NCBI GenBank assembly: GCA_020635035.1
Contig: JACKAO010000002.1
Location: 449,707-513,706 of the forward strand
Length of the DNA: 64,000 nt
DNA from: Calditrichia bacterium
GTDB taxonomy: Bacteria > Calditrichota > Calditrichia > Calditrichales > J004
Direction: 5' to 3'
A program made the translations under genes and the position numbers. Positions 8,817 through 18,500 of the stretch are shown here, piece by piece. The notes below the pieces were generated by a model that saw only the letters and a program-made list of their open reading frames with translations, did no database searches and was not told the DNA's origin. The first letter of the stretch is position 1; each line of letters begins with the position of its first letter.

Positions 8817-11800
8817 ATGAAAGATATATTTATGAAAACTTTGTTTATCTTATTATTAATTGTGATTGGACTTTCTTTTGCTCAGACTGAAAATCATGTT
8901 CCAAGCAGTGACAGGGGCAACGATCTTTTTAAAAGAAATTCTAACTTAGATGGTAACAATTTAAGAACAACCATTCACAATTATGGTGTAAAAGGTGTTT
9001 CCGGTGATACACCCGATCAGCATTATTTTGAATGGCCTAAAAATACCGGTCGCGAACATATATATTTTGTATCATTTTGGGTTGCAGGAAAGGTTATTTC
9101 AGAAAGCGGCGAAGAAATAACTATAGTTGACTTGGCAGACCTGAGACAGGATCCCAATAATGCTGAAGTTTCCTGGACGTTTTTACCTGTTGAAGGGTAT
9201 TTAAATCCCAACGAAGACGAAATTGCAAGAAGCGATAATGAAGACACCTGGCCAACATCTGCACAAGGAGGCTGGAGAGATAAACGTGATGATGCAGATG
9301 ATCCGGGCTGGATCGGCAAATGGAATGGCTTCTTTGGAAAAGATAAATTTAACGCAGACCAGGAAATGTTCTATCGCGCATCCGATGATTCCTATGACAG
9401 ATTTATTAAAAGCGGAGAATATTTTCCGGATGACACAGATCAGTCACGCGGTGGTTTAGGGCTTTTATTTGATTTCAGAGCTCTCGTATGGACACAGATT
9501 CTGGTAAATGATGTACAATTTTTTATTTACGATGTACTAAACGATGGCACCAAAAGAATACCCAAAACGGTATTTACATTCTGGATGGCGGACTTAATGG
9601 GTGGAGATCCGGATGATGATATAAATAAACTGGATTTAAAAACAGATATTGCGTTTTTTATTGATGAACAATATGGAGGTACAGATCCCTGGGAAGGTGG
9701 CCCCGTAGGAATAGGTGGTGTAAAATTATTGGAAACACCCGGTAACCAGGTTGACGGAATTGATAACGACGGTGATGCGGATGAACATCCCGAGCTAATC
9801 TTGCAAATAAAAGGTGATCCGGATGTACGTGTACCACTTTTCAGCGAAAGGGATTTTGCACCAACATTTAAGCAACCCGGCGATTCCATTGTATTAATTG
9901 ATTCGCTTACACTTGAAAGAAGGGTTGTTGCCTACCCTGAAAATGGCGGAATAGTAAAAAGTTTAGGATTCACTTATAATTTGCCAGCAGAGGGGGTAAC
10001 CCTGCATGAAGATTCCGGTTCAGTTGTATTTAAAGATGATGACCTTGATGGGCTTATTGATGAAGCAAGAACACTCCATCTTGAAAGATTCAACACCCGG
10101 ACAGGTATTGAAGAACCTGTACGATATATAAATTATCTTTCATTCAGTATCGGGGATACTATTAAACGTGGCTTTGTAGTTGCCGGTAAAGCAGCAGAAT
10201 GGAATTACGAAAATGTAGCTCCTATGATAGATGAATCCCGGGATGATGGTTTTGATAATGACGGAGACTGGGATTTAACCCAGGATGATGTTGGTTTAGA
10301 CGGGACAGACAGCAATGATGATCCTAATATATTTGCAGATACCGGTGAACGAGATGGCATTCCGACAAGCGGATCCGGAACAGGATTTCCCGGGGAACCT
10401 AATATTGATAAAACAGATGTTAGCGAAACAGATTTAATTGGTCTTGCGGGAGCAGCACAGGCTATAGAAGGAACGCCTGATTTAAGCAGCGCTGACAGGC
10501 GGCTTTTTGACAGATATATGGAGCCGCAAATCTTCGATTTTGTTCCTCCTGGAACCAGAAAAACAGATTTATGGATTTCTTCAGGATACTTCCCGATGGA
10601 ACCCGGCGAAAGACAGAGATTGGCAGTTGCGGTAACAATGGCTGACGGTGGCGCCGATCAGAAAGATGAAACGGCAGCAATAGAAAACCTAAGCCAAGCC
10701 CAAAAGGCATACGAAATTGATTATCGTTTTGCCAAAGCTCCACTTCAGGTTACAGTAACCGCAGTTCCGGGTGATGGTAAGGTTACCTTGTATTGGGATG
10801 ATATTGCAGAATCTTCAGTGGATGATTTCATAAAAAGACAAAATGGCCCTTATGAAGATTTTGAAGGATACAGGATTTACAGATCAACCGATGCTGCGTT
10901 TACAGATCCGAAAATAATTACAAACGCTGATGGTGTTCCAACCTTACTTAAACCAATTGCAATTTTCGACAAAGAAGACGGAATTTTCGGATATCATCCG
11001 GTACCTATTAATGGGGTTCAATATACATTATCTCAGAGTAAGGACAGAGAGTCCGGATTACAGCACACTTTTATAGATTCGGGTTTAACAAACGGACAGC
11101 GATATTATTATGCCGTAACAGCATATGATTTTGGTTATGCTGCTGCCAATATTGCTCCTTCAGAAACACCCATTAGGATTGATGTGGATTTGGAAGGAAA
11201 TATTGCTACCGGAACAAATGTAGTTGTTGTTACACCACGGGCACCAGTTGCAGGTTATGAAGCAGCAAAATTACAAAGCTTTGATCATGTATTAGGAACA
11301 ACCACTGCTGATGTTAAATTTGAAGTTGTTGATCCACGCGCTATTGAAGATGGCCATGAATATGAAATTACTTTCCAGGATACCTTGAAAAAATTAGGTA
11401 CGAAAGAATTACGGTTTACTAAGAATTTTACGCTTGTAGATCTTACAGACCAGGATACATTGATCAATAAAAGCACACAGTTAAGCGAAAAAGATGCAAG
11501 CACTCAACAAATAATACCATTTGAACAACCGGTTACAGAGGGCTTTCAGCTATCATTGTTTAATCTTCCGATAGATGAAATCCGTGTGAATTATAATAAA
11601 TCGCATTGGTCCAGTGACAGTGTTTTTGATTACGACTTCAGCCCATTTATTAATCCTCCAATTATTGGGGTTACCAATCCAAATGATTACCAGATAATCT
11701 TTGGAGATGTTGGTATAGGCCGCTCGAAAGACACAACGGCCTTAGACGGATCAATAAAAGTTCCTCTCCCCGCCCGGGATGTAAACTTTAAGATTGTTAA

Positions 11801-12467
11801 TACATCAACCGGTGAACCTGTGGAATTTGCATTTATTGAGTTTGATGGCAGTAATGGTGAGTTTTCAATTAATCCAAATGAATCGGATGATGCTGATTTA
11901 ATAATATTTTTAGAGAACGACCCAAGCGGCAAATTGGTATGGACATGGCAATTAATCTTAAATACTCAGCCTGTTTACGCTAGAAATCCACAGAGTGGAG
12001 ACACATTATCGGTCTTTGTAACAAAGCCCTTTCAGTCATTGGATGTTTTTCGGTTTAAAATGGCAGGGGAAAAAGAAAACAAAGCTGCAGCTAAAGCGGA
12101 TTTAAAAAATATACGTGTCGTGCCCAACCCCTATATTGCGGCAGCATCCTGGGAGCCAAGAAATACATATAACTCAGGACCCGGACCAAGAGAAATACAT
12201 TTTATTAATTTGCCGGCAAAATGTACAATTCGAATTTTTTCAGTCAGTGGCGAACTTGTCGATAAAATTGAACATGACTCAAAAGAGATAAACCAGGGTG
12301 AAATAAACGGGTTTACTTTAAATTCGGATAGTGGTCTCAATAATGGAACCGCGGTTTGGGATATGTTAAGCAAAGATAATCTGGAAATAGCATATGGTGT
12401 TTATGTTTATCACATTGATGCCCCCGGAATAGGACAAAAAACAGGGACTTTTGCAATTATTAAGTAG
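8817..12467 (+). CDS. Large secreted FN3 / Asp-rich repeat protein with FlgD-like C-terminal domain
   Basis: About 1,216 residues starting with MKDIFMKTLFILLL (a start at 8805 adds four residues). Signal peptide ends near SFAQ. Visible parts: an N-terminal region rich in aromatic and acidic residues; Asp-rich stretches such as DGIDNDGDADEH and DDGFDNDGDWDLTQDD that look like calcium-binding loops; an FN3-like domain (VTAVPGDGKVTLYWDD ... GYRIYRSTD ... YYYAVTAYDFGY); and a C-terminal FlgD-Ig/T9SS-like sandwich (VVPNPYIAAASW ... IRIFSVSGELV ... GVYVYHI). It lies between the TonB receptor (14 bases upstream) and PorV, a trio that suggests a cell-surface partner of the receptor in place of SusD. 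The specific ligand is unknown. Confidence 0.8.
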   Translation: MKDIFMKTLFILLLIVIGLSFAQTENHVPSSDRGNDLFKRNSNLDGNNLRTTIHNYGVKGVSGDTPDQHYFEWPKNTGREHIYFVSFWVAGKVISESGEEITIVDLADLRQDPNNAEVSWTFLPVEGYLNPNEDEIARSDNEDTWPTSAQGGWRDKRDDADDPGWIGKWNGFFGKDKFNADQEMFYRASDDSYDRFIKSGEYFPDDTDQSRGGLGLLFDFRALVWTQILVNDVQFFIYDVLNDGTKRIPKTVFTFWMADLMGGDPDDDINKLDLKTDIAFFIDEQYGGTDPWEGGPVGIGGVKLLETPGNQVDGIDNDGDADEHPELILQIKGDPDVRVPLFSERDFAPTFKQPGDSIVLIDSLTLERRVVAYPENGGIVKSLGFTYNLPAEGVTLHEDSGSVVFKDDDLDGLIDEARTLHLERFNTRTGIEEPVRYINYLSFSIGDTIKRGFVVAGKAAEWNYENVAPMIDESRDDGFDNDGDWDLTQDDVGLDGTDSNDDPNIFADTGERDGIPTSGSGTGFPGEPNIDKTDVSETDLIGLAGAAQAIEGTPDLSSADRRLFDRYMEPQIFDFVPPGTRKTDLWISSGYFPMEPGERQRLAVAVTMADGGADQKDETAAIENLSQAQKAYEIDYRFAKAPLQVTVTAVPGDGKVTLYWDDIAESSVDDFIKRQNGPYEDFEGYRIYRSTDAAFTDPKIITNADGVPTLLKPIAIFDKEDGIFGYHPVPINGVQYTLSQSKDRESGLQHTFIDSGLTNGQRYYYAVTAYDFGYAAANIAPSETPIRIDVDLEGNIATGTNVVVVTPRAPVAGYEAAKLQSFDHVLGTTTADVKFEVVDPRAIEDGHEYEITFQDTLKKLGTKELRFTKNFTLVDLTDQDTLINKSTQLSEKDASTQQIIPFEQPVTEGFQLSLFNLPIDEIRVNYNKSHWSSDSVFDYDFSPFINPPIIGVTNPNDYQIIFGDVGIGRSKDTTALDGSIKVPLPARDVNFKIVNTSTGEPVEFAFIEFDGSNGEFSINPNESDDADLIIFLENDPSGKLVWTWQLILNTQPVYARNPQSGDTLSVFVTKPFQSLDVFRFKMAGEKENKAAAKADLKNIRVVPNPYIAAASWEPRNTYNSGPGPREIHFINLPAKCTIRIFSVSGELVDKIEHDSKEINQGEINGFTLNSDSGLNNGTAVWDMLSKDNLEIAYGVYVYHIDAPGIGQKTGTFAIIK

Positions 12468-12503
12468 GTACTTTTAATTCGAATCATTAAAACAGGTACT
12501 AAT

Positions 12504-13511
12504 ATGAAAATCAGATTAATATTATTCATCACTTTGATGGTATCATTATTGAATGCTCAGGTTTCGAAAACAGGGACTTCTGCGGCAACATTTCTGAAAA
12601 TTCCGGTTGGCGCAAGAGCAGTTGCAATGGGAGGATCGTTTGTCTCCGTTGTTGATGATGCAAGTTCGCTGTATTGGAATCCAGGTGGTTTGGCAAAGAT
12701 TGATAAGATGGGATTAATATTCAACCACATGCCCTGGTTAGGTGGAATTAATTTCAATTTTTTGGGGATTGGAATTCCACTGGATCAATTTGGTAACATT
12801 GGCCTGAGTGTAACATCCATGACGACCGAAGAGATGGAAGTAACTACAGTTGACAATCAAATGGGAACAGGTGAAACATTCGATGCCGGATCAGTTGCCA
12901 TTGGATTGACCTATGCACGTAGTTTAACAGATCGGTTTACAATTGGTGCTACATTTAAAATTATTTACGAACGTATTTATAATTCAGTCGCAAACGGAAT
13001 TGCATTGGATATAGGTACAACCTATGACACTCCTTTAAAAGGTTTAAGGCTGGGTTTCAGTATTACAAATTTTGGAACAAAAATGCATATGACAGGTGAA
13101 GATTTAAATTATCGTCTGGACATAGCCCCAAATCAAAATGGTAATAAGACAATTGTATCCCAGATAAAAACAGAAGAATTTGACTTACCACTCATTATGC
13201 GTGTAGGATTGTCAATGGATGTTTGGCAGGATGATTTCAACAGGGTTATTATTTCTGTAGACGGTGTAAACCCAAGCGATAATCTTCAAAGTGTAAATAC
13301 GGGACTTGAATGGTCTTTGTTTAAAAACGCTGTGTTCCTTAGAGGGGGACTGAATGAAATGTTTCTGGAAAACAGGGAAAGAGGCTTTGCAGTAGGTGGC
13401 GGAATAAATTACTCTATTGATTCTTCTCTGGATTTCCAGATTGGGTACGCATTTCAGGAATTTCTTCATTTACCCAATGTTAATAGTTTTACGTTGAATG
13501 TCTTATTTTGA
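12504..13511 (+). CDS. PorV/PorQ-family outer-membrane beta-barrel protein
   Basis: 335 residues with a signal peptide (MKIRLILFITLMVSLLNAQ). The N-terminal motif TFLKIPVGARAVAMGGSFVSVVDDASSLYWNPGG, quoted here in pieces (IPVGARAVAMGG; DDASSLYWNPGGL), is the hallmark of the PorV/PorQ family, FadL-like barrels. PorV acts in T9SS as shuttle protein taking substrates from the translocon to the attachment complex. The remaining sequence alternates hydrophobic strands and ends in a Phe (NVLF), as is usual for barrels. Its placement beside enzymes with T9SS tails fits a secretion role, but paralogues of this family can also act as transport barrels with TonB receptors. Confidence 0.87.
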   Translation: MKIRLILFITLMVSLLNAQVSKTGTSAATFLKIPVGARAVAMGGSFVSVVDDASSLYWNPGGLAKIDKMGLIFNHMPWLGGINFNFLGIGIPLDQFGNIGLSVTSMTTEEMEVTTVDNQMGTGETFDAGSVAIGLTYARSLTDRFTIGATFKIIYERIYNSVANGIALDIGTTYDTPLKGLRLGFSITNFGTKMHMTGEDLNYRLDIAPNQNGNKTIVSQIKTEEFDLPLIMRVGLSMDVWQDDFNRVIISVDGVNPSDNLQSVNTGLEWSLFKNAVFLRGGLNEMFLENRERGFAVGGGINYSIDSSLDFQIGYAFQEFLHLPNVNSFTLNVLF

Positions 13512-13580
13512 TGAAAGGAGTGTCAGACCATTATTAAATTAAAATTGAACTTACTAAACTTAATTAAACAGGAGGAATCT

Positions 13581-16184
13581 ATGAAGAAGTTTTTATTACT
13601 TCTTAGTGTTTTTATTTTAGGTATTTTTTCCAGTACCGCAGTTGCTCAGGACTTATTCTTTTCAGAATATGCTGAAGGAAGCAGTCAAAATAAATATGTA
13701 GAAATCTATAACGGAACCGGGGCAGATGTTGATCTTTCTTCCTATTCGGTCCAGGGAACTAATAATGGTACAGCCTGGGGTGATGGGGGACAGAGAGACA
13801 TAACCCTTCATGGTATTTTAGCCGCCGGTGATGTATATGTAATTGCTGAAATTGAAGCAGATCCTTTTATTTTAGCACAAGCAGATACAGCTTTCCCTTA
13901 CGAAAGCCCTGTAGATTACAATGGTGATGATGCTATTGCTTTACTTAAAGACGGCGTTATCATTGATGCAATTGGTGTAGAGCTTAATGATCCCGGAACA
14001 GCATGGGAAGTTGCCGGTGTTGCAAATGCTACAGCAGAGCATACCCTTGTGAGAAAAGAAACAGTTACTTCAGGTAATACAGATTGGGCCGCTTCTGCAG
14101 GAACTAATGCTGATGATTCTGAATGGATTGTTTACGATCAAAATACCTGGAAATATTTAGGGATACACCCCGGATTCTTAGTTAATGTTACATTCCGTGT
14201 TAACTCTTCAACCGTTCATGGCTTAACCGATTCAAGCAGCGTTGTTGATTTAAGAGGAACGGTTACTCAGTGGGGTCCTGGAACTGACATGATGAATGTT
14301 GGTGGAGACTATTGGGAAAAAACAATTCAGTTAATGCCGAACACCGACTATCAGTATAAATATGGTGCCCGTGATACTGTTAGTGAAGGATTAGTTGATG
14401 AATGGTGGGAAAATGATATTCCTGGCGCCAACTACCAGGGAGACAACCGTCTTTTAACTACCGGTTCAGAAGATATGGTTCTTGATTTGGATTATTTAGG
14501 CAGAGGTCCAAACAACAACTTCCCTCCTTATACACCTACAGATTCTGTAGATATTTATATTAAAGTTAATATGGCTGGCGATCCGATCTTTAATCCGGAT
14601 ACAGAAGCACCTTCACTTGTTGGCCATTTCCCTGCACCAGATGGCGCTGGAGATATGTGGAATCCCAATGCATACAAGTTTACCAGAATTGGTGATACTG
14701 ATTACTGGGAATATCATTTAAAACTGGCCCAGGGCTATGTTGACACTGTTGAGAATATAAAATTTGATGCAGGCTGGCCGGAAAGTGCACGCGGTATGCA
14801 TATGTACAGATTTGCAGTAACGGATTGGGGACATTCTGAAAACCTGCTGGGTGCATATTTCCCAAATAACGAAAACCGTGTTTTATATCTTAAGAATACA
14901 ACATCAGATACCACACTTGTTTGGAAATTCTGGAATGATGAACCTCCTACAGGTGTAAAAGTTGTTACAAGTGCTATCACATGGCGAGTAAGTACAGAAG
15001 CTTTAAAATCAATGGGCTTATTTGACCGTGGTGTAGGTGATAAAATTGAAGTTCTCGGACCTAAAAGCTGGACGCCGGGTGAAGGAATTCAACTAAGTTA
15101 TAGTTCATTATCCAGGGTATGGGTTTCTTCTCCGCAAGAATTTACACAAGCTGTTGGTGCTGAAATTACATACAAATACTACATTTTATGGGATTCATCA
15201 AGAATCGATCCGGAAAGTCCAAATTATATTGAACATCTGGATATTGGTAACCATGGCTGGGAAGAACCATCTTCAACCGGTGGCGGTGACCGTAAACTTG
15301 TTTTCCAGGATGCTACTGAGCAAAGTCCGGATGGCGATTTTGGATTTGACCGTCAATTCTTTAATGGTATAGCTGCAAATGGTGTGATTGATCATCCTGT
15401 TACTGTTACATTCAATATTGACATGACCAAAGCTGCTTCAGCAACAGATAATCCTGATAACCCATTGTTCAGACCCGGTGTTGATACTGTTTGGGTTGCA
15501 TGGGATGGAGAACTCAATGCTTTCACTCAGGGCATGCAGCGTGACAGCGTATTCCTAATGCTGGCAGATCCTGAAGGTGATATGGTATATTCGGCTGACT
15601 TTACTATGAATCCTTCGGATGCTCATCCATATTTTTCATATCAATTTGGGTTTAAAACGGTTTATTCTTCTGATGAAGGTGACGTTTATCATGGCAGTGG
15701 TTTTGCAAAAGGTCGTCGTTATTATCAGTATATCAAACCGGATGCTATTAATCCTGATGGCAGTGATGATGATGCTCTTCCAGATCCTGTTTGGCCTACA
15801 GCATACAGTTTCCCGACATTAGAATGGGTAGCAAGTGATCTGTATGTAGAAGAACCACCGGATTTAACTCAGCCTACGGCTATTAAAGATAACGAACAAA
15901 TTCCGAATAAATATGAGTTATCTCAGAATTATCCGAATCCGTTTAACCCAACAACAACTATCAAATATCAATTGGCTAAAAAATCAGATGTTAACATTGC
16001 TGTTTATAACCTGATGGGCCAAAAAGTAAGTACACTTGTAAATGGCAATCAGAATGCCGGTGTATACGAAGTTGTTTGGAATGGTAAAAACGAAAACAAA
16101 AAAGGTGTTGCATCCGGTATCTACTTCCTGAAAATGGAAGCCGGTGATTTCTCTCAAATTCGCAAAATGACCCTGATTCGCTAA
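13581..16184 (+). CDS. Secreted lamin-tail-domain protein with carbohydrate-binding-like repeats and T9SS sorting domain
   Basis: 867 residues. The ATG at 13581 follows AGGAGG by 6 bases and gives a signal peptide (MKKFLLLLSVFILGIFSSTAVAQ). Residues about 23-170 form a lamin-tail domain (DLFFSEYAEGSSQNKYVEIYNG, GDDAIALLKDGVIIDAIG). Several following modules share a pattern VxVTFRVNS...VDLRGTVTQW...YQYKYG, typical of starch-binding-like beta sandwiches. The C-terminal 80 residues are a T9SS type A sorting domain (NYPNPFNPTTTI ... VYNLMGQKV ... GIYFLKM ... KMTLIR). No catalytic domain is evident, so it is probably a surface glycan-binding or scaffold protein. A strong terminator follows. Confidence 0.82.
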   Translation: MKKFLLLLSVFILGIFSSTAVAQDLFFSEYAEGSSQNKYVEIYNGTGADVDLSSYSVQGTNNGTAWGDGGQRDITLHGILAAGDVYVIAEIEADPFILAQADTAFPYESPVDYNGDDAIALLKDGVIIDAIGVELNDPGTAWEVAGVANATAEHTLVRKETVTSGNTDWAASAGTNADDSEWIVYDQNTWKYLGIHPGFLVNVTFRVNSSTVHGLTDSSSVVDLRGTVTQWGPGTDMMNVGGDYWEKTIQLMPNTDYQYKYGARDTVSEGLVDEWWENDIPGANYQGDNRLLTTGSEDMVLDLDYLGRGPNNNFPPYTPTDSVDIYIKVNMAGDPIFNPDTEAPSLVGHFPAPDGAGDMWNPNAYKFTRIGDTDYWEYHLKLAQGYVDTVENIKFDAGWPESARGMHMYRFAVTDWGHSENLLGAYFPNNENRVLYLKNTTSDTTLVWKFWNDEPPTGVKVVTSAITWRVSTEALKSMGLFDRGVGDKIEVLGPKSWTPGEGIQLSYSSLSRVWVSSPQEFTQAVGAEITYKYYILWDSSRIDPESPNYIEHLDIGNHGWEEPSSTGGGDRKLVFQDATEQSPDGDFGFDRQFFNGIAANGVIDHPVTVTFNIDMTKAASATDNPDNPLFRPGVDTVWVAWDGELNAFTQGMQRDSVFLMLADPEGDMVYSADFTMNPSDAHPYFSYQFGFKTVYSSDEGDVYHGSGFAKGRRYYQYIKPDAINPDGSDDDALPDPVWPTAYSFPTLEWVASDLYVEEPPDLTQPTAIKDNEQIPNKYELSQNYPNPFNPTTTIKYQLAKKSDVNIAVYNLMGQKVSTLVNGNQNAGVYEVVWNGKNENKKGVASGIYFLKMEAGDFSQIRKMTLIR

Positions 16185-16198
16185 TTCGTTTATTTAAT

Positions 16199-16227
16199 AA
16201 CGGGTGTGAAATTTTCACACCCGTTTT
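16199..16227 (+). terminator. Rho-independent terminator after the lamin-tail gene
   Basis: Perfect hairpin: arm AACGGGTGTGAAA (from 16199) pairs with TTTTCACACCCGTT, followed by T residues to 16227. It closes the transcript ending at 16184. The galactanase gene starts 27 bases later and so needs its own promoter or read-through. Confidence 0.9.
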
Positions 16228-16253
16228 TTCATAAATTATTTCCTGATAATATT

Positions 16254-18500
16254 ATGTTTTTTAATGGTCCGCTTAGGCGGAATACAATAATACTTTATAT
16301 AATTCTTACTGCAGCAGCGGGTTTGCAGGCAAGTGCCGATTCTTTGTTTATCAAAGGAGCGGATGTTTCTTTCATACCGCAGATTGAAGATCTTGGCGGA
16401 GTTTATAAAGAGAATGGCGTTGCTTTAGATCCGCTGAAGATTTTAGCTGACCATGGTGTTAATTATATCCGTTTAAAAATTTGGCACACACCAAGCCAAA
16501 ATTATAATGACTTACCGCATATCCTGGAAATGGCAAAGCGTATTAAACAGAATGATATGCAGTTTTTACTGAATTTTCATTATTCCGATACTTGGGCAGA
16601 TCCTGGTAACCAGACAAAGCCGGTTGCCTGGCAAGATGCATCAACACAGGATTTAATAGACAGTGTCTATTTTTATACTAAATATGTGATGTCTGCATTG
16701 GATGCACAGGGTACTCTTCCTGATATGGTTCAAATAGGGAATGAAATAAATTCGGGCATGCTTTGGAACACAGGACGGGTTGGAGGAGCTTATGACAATT
16801 CAACCCAATGGGCTAATCTTGCAGCTCTTATAAATGCCGGGATACAAGGGGTTAGAGAAAGTTCTGTAAATGGTGATTCAGTAAAAATTGTAATTCATCG
16901 TGCCGATGCAGATGATTTGGGTGGGAATACCTGGTTTTTTAATAATCTGATTAATAACGGTGTTGAATTTGATATTATAGGGTTATCTTTTTATCCATGG
17001 TGGCATGGAACGCTTTCCGGGATGCAGTCTACTACAAACAGTTTGGCAAATCTTTATGGAAAACCAATATTGATCGCCGAAACAGCATATCCATGGACAC
17101 TGGACTGGTACGATAGTGTAAATAATATTGTTGGCTCCGCTGATAAATTACACAGTGGTTATCCGGCAACAGTAAATGGACAGACACTTTTTTTGCATGA
17201 TGTGATGCAGATTGTAAGATATATCGGTAATGATAGAGGTCTTGGCGTTTTTTACTGGGCACCTGAATATATCTCTGTTCCGCAATTAGGATCACCCTGG
17301 GAAAACCTGGCTTTATTTGATTTTCAAGGTAATGCGCTTTCGACGTTACAGGTTTTTGAAGATAAACCTGACTCACTCAACACTGTAAATATAACAATTC
17401 GTTTAAATACCGCAACGAACTGGGACACTATCCAGACAAACCATGTGGTGCAGTTACGCGGAGAAGTAAAAGGTATCTCTCTGGGCACGCTTCCTGATGG
17501 AAAAAAAATCAGCTGGGATGCAGATTCAGATATCATTCTGAAGAATTCAGGTGGGGACTACTGGCAAACCACTTTTCAGATGTACTCCGGCGACGAAATA
17601 GCATATAAATTCTGGTCGGGATATTCTTTTGATCAAAGTACATATCAGCGTGGCGGCTGGGAGGGGCCCGTTGCGGCTTTTAACGGCAGTACGACAAATA
17701 CCCGTAATTTTATTGCGGGTGATAAAGACAGCCTTGTGACACTGCAATACTATAATTCTTTTTCAACAAGTAAGGATCAATACTGGACGCCTATTCTTGA
17801 TAAGCCTGATTCGGTTGGTGTTTACTTCCGTGTAAATATGGGTAGTTTAATGCAGGCAGGACTTTTTGATCCTGAGCTCAATGGGCCTGTTTCTGTTCGG
17901 GGAGACAGTATATCATCTGCAGGCATTCTGAGTTGGAATCAGTCAAATTTAATACTCTCCCATGAGCAATACAGTATCGGTGGTGGTACATTCTGGTCGG
18001 GAGTTGTTTATCTCCCGGTGGCAGAATTGAGAGTTAATGATAATATTGAATATAAATTTTATTTTGAAAAAGATAATAATAATGGTTGGGAAAATGGCAT
18101 TGCTAACCGTGAGTTAAAAATAAGTGAAGGAATGATCCACGGAAAAGACACAACATTACATTGGGTAAATTTTAATAATAATCTTCCTTTGTCTATTGAT
18201 AAAAACAATCACATAATTCCAAAATCAACAAAGCTGTATCAAAACTTTCCGAATCCTTTTAATCCAAATACTCAGATTACTTTCAACCTTCAGCAGGCAG
18301 ATCATGTTAAGTTGATTGTTTATAATCTTCTGGGGGAAGAGATCATCAGGCTGTCTGATAAATATCTTGGTTCGGGTTTGCATAAAGTACTGTGGAATGG
18401 AAACAATGCGTTGGGTGTTGCACAGAGCAGCGGCGTCTACCTGATAAGGTTGCAGTCAGGAAAAACCATTCAGTCAGTAAAGGCGTTGTTAATAAGATGA
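16254..18500 (+). CDS. GH53 endo-beta-1,4-galactanase with T9SS sorting domain
   Basis: Arabinogalactan endo-beta-1,4-galactanase (GH53), which cuts beta-1,4-galactan side chains of pectin. The start at 16254 gives a signal-peptide-like N-terminus and avoids an earlier in-frame ATG at 16206 that lies inside the terminator hairpin. The catalytic domain runs about residues 25-370 (FIKGADVSFIPQIED, YIRLKIWH, FHYSDTWADPG). Acid/base Glu164 is in QIGNEI and nucleophile Glu276 in LIAETAYPW. Two beta-sandwich modules (about 385-650) follow, similar in pattern to those in the preceding gene. The C-terminus is a T9SS domain (NFPNPFNPNTQI ... YNLLGEEI). The following gene overlaps it by 4 bases (ATGA), so translation is coupled. 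Confidence 0.92.
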   Translation: MFFNGPLRRNTIILYIILTAAAGLQASADSLFIKGADVSFIPQIEDLGGVYKENGVALDPLKILADHGVNYIRLKIWHTPSQNYNDLPHILEMAKRIKQNDMQFLLNFHYSDTWADPGNQTKPVAWQDASTQDLIDSVYFYTKYVMSALDAQGTLPDMVQIGNEINSGMLWNTGRVGGAYDNSTQWANLAALINAGIQGVRESSVNGDSVKIVIHRADADDLGGNTWFFNNLINNGVEFDIIGLSFYPWWHGTLSGMQSTTNSLANLYGKPILIAETAYPWTLDWYDSVNNIVGSADKLHSGYPATVNGQTLFLHDVMQIVRYIGNDRGLGVFYWAPEYISVPQLGSPWENLALFDFQGNALSTLQVFEDKPDSLNTVNITIRLNTATNWDTIQTNHVVQLRGEVKGISLGTLPDGKKISWDADSDIILKNSGGDYWQTTFQMYSGDEIAYKFWSGYSFDQSTYQRGGWEGPVAAFNGSTTNTRNFIAGDKDSLVTLQYYNSFSTSKDQYWTPILDKPDSVGVYFRVNMGSLMQAGLFDPELNGPVSVRGDSISSAGILSWNQSNLILSHEQYSIGGGTFWSGVVYLPVAELRVNDNIEYKFYFEKDNNNGWENGIANRELKISEGMIHGKDTTLHWVNFNNNLPLSIDKNNHIIPKSTKLYQNFPNPFNPNTQITFNLQQADHVKLIVYNLLGEEIIRLSDKYLGSGLHKVLWNGNNALGVAQSSGVYLIRLQSGKTIQSVKALLIR

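Noticed and set aside
16206..16253. N-terminal extension of the galactanase
   Set aside because: The earlier ATG lies inside the terminator hairpin; 16254 gives the signal peptide.
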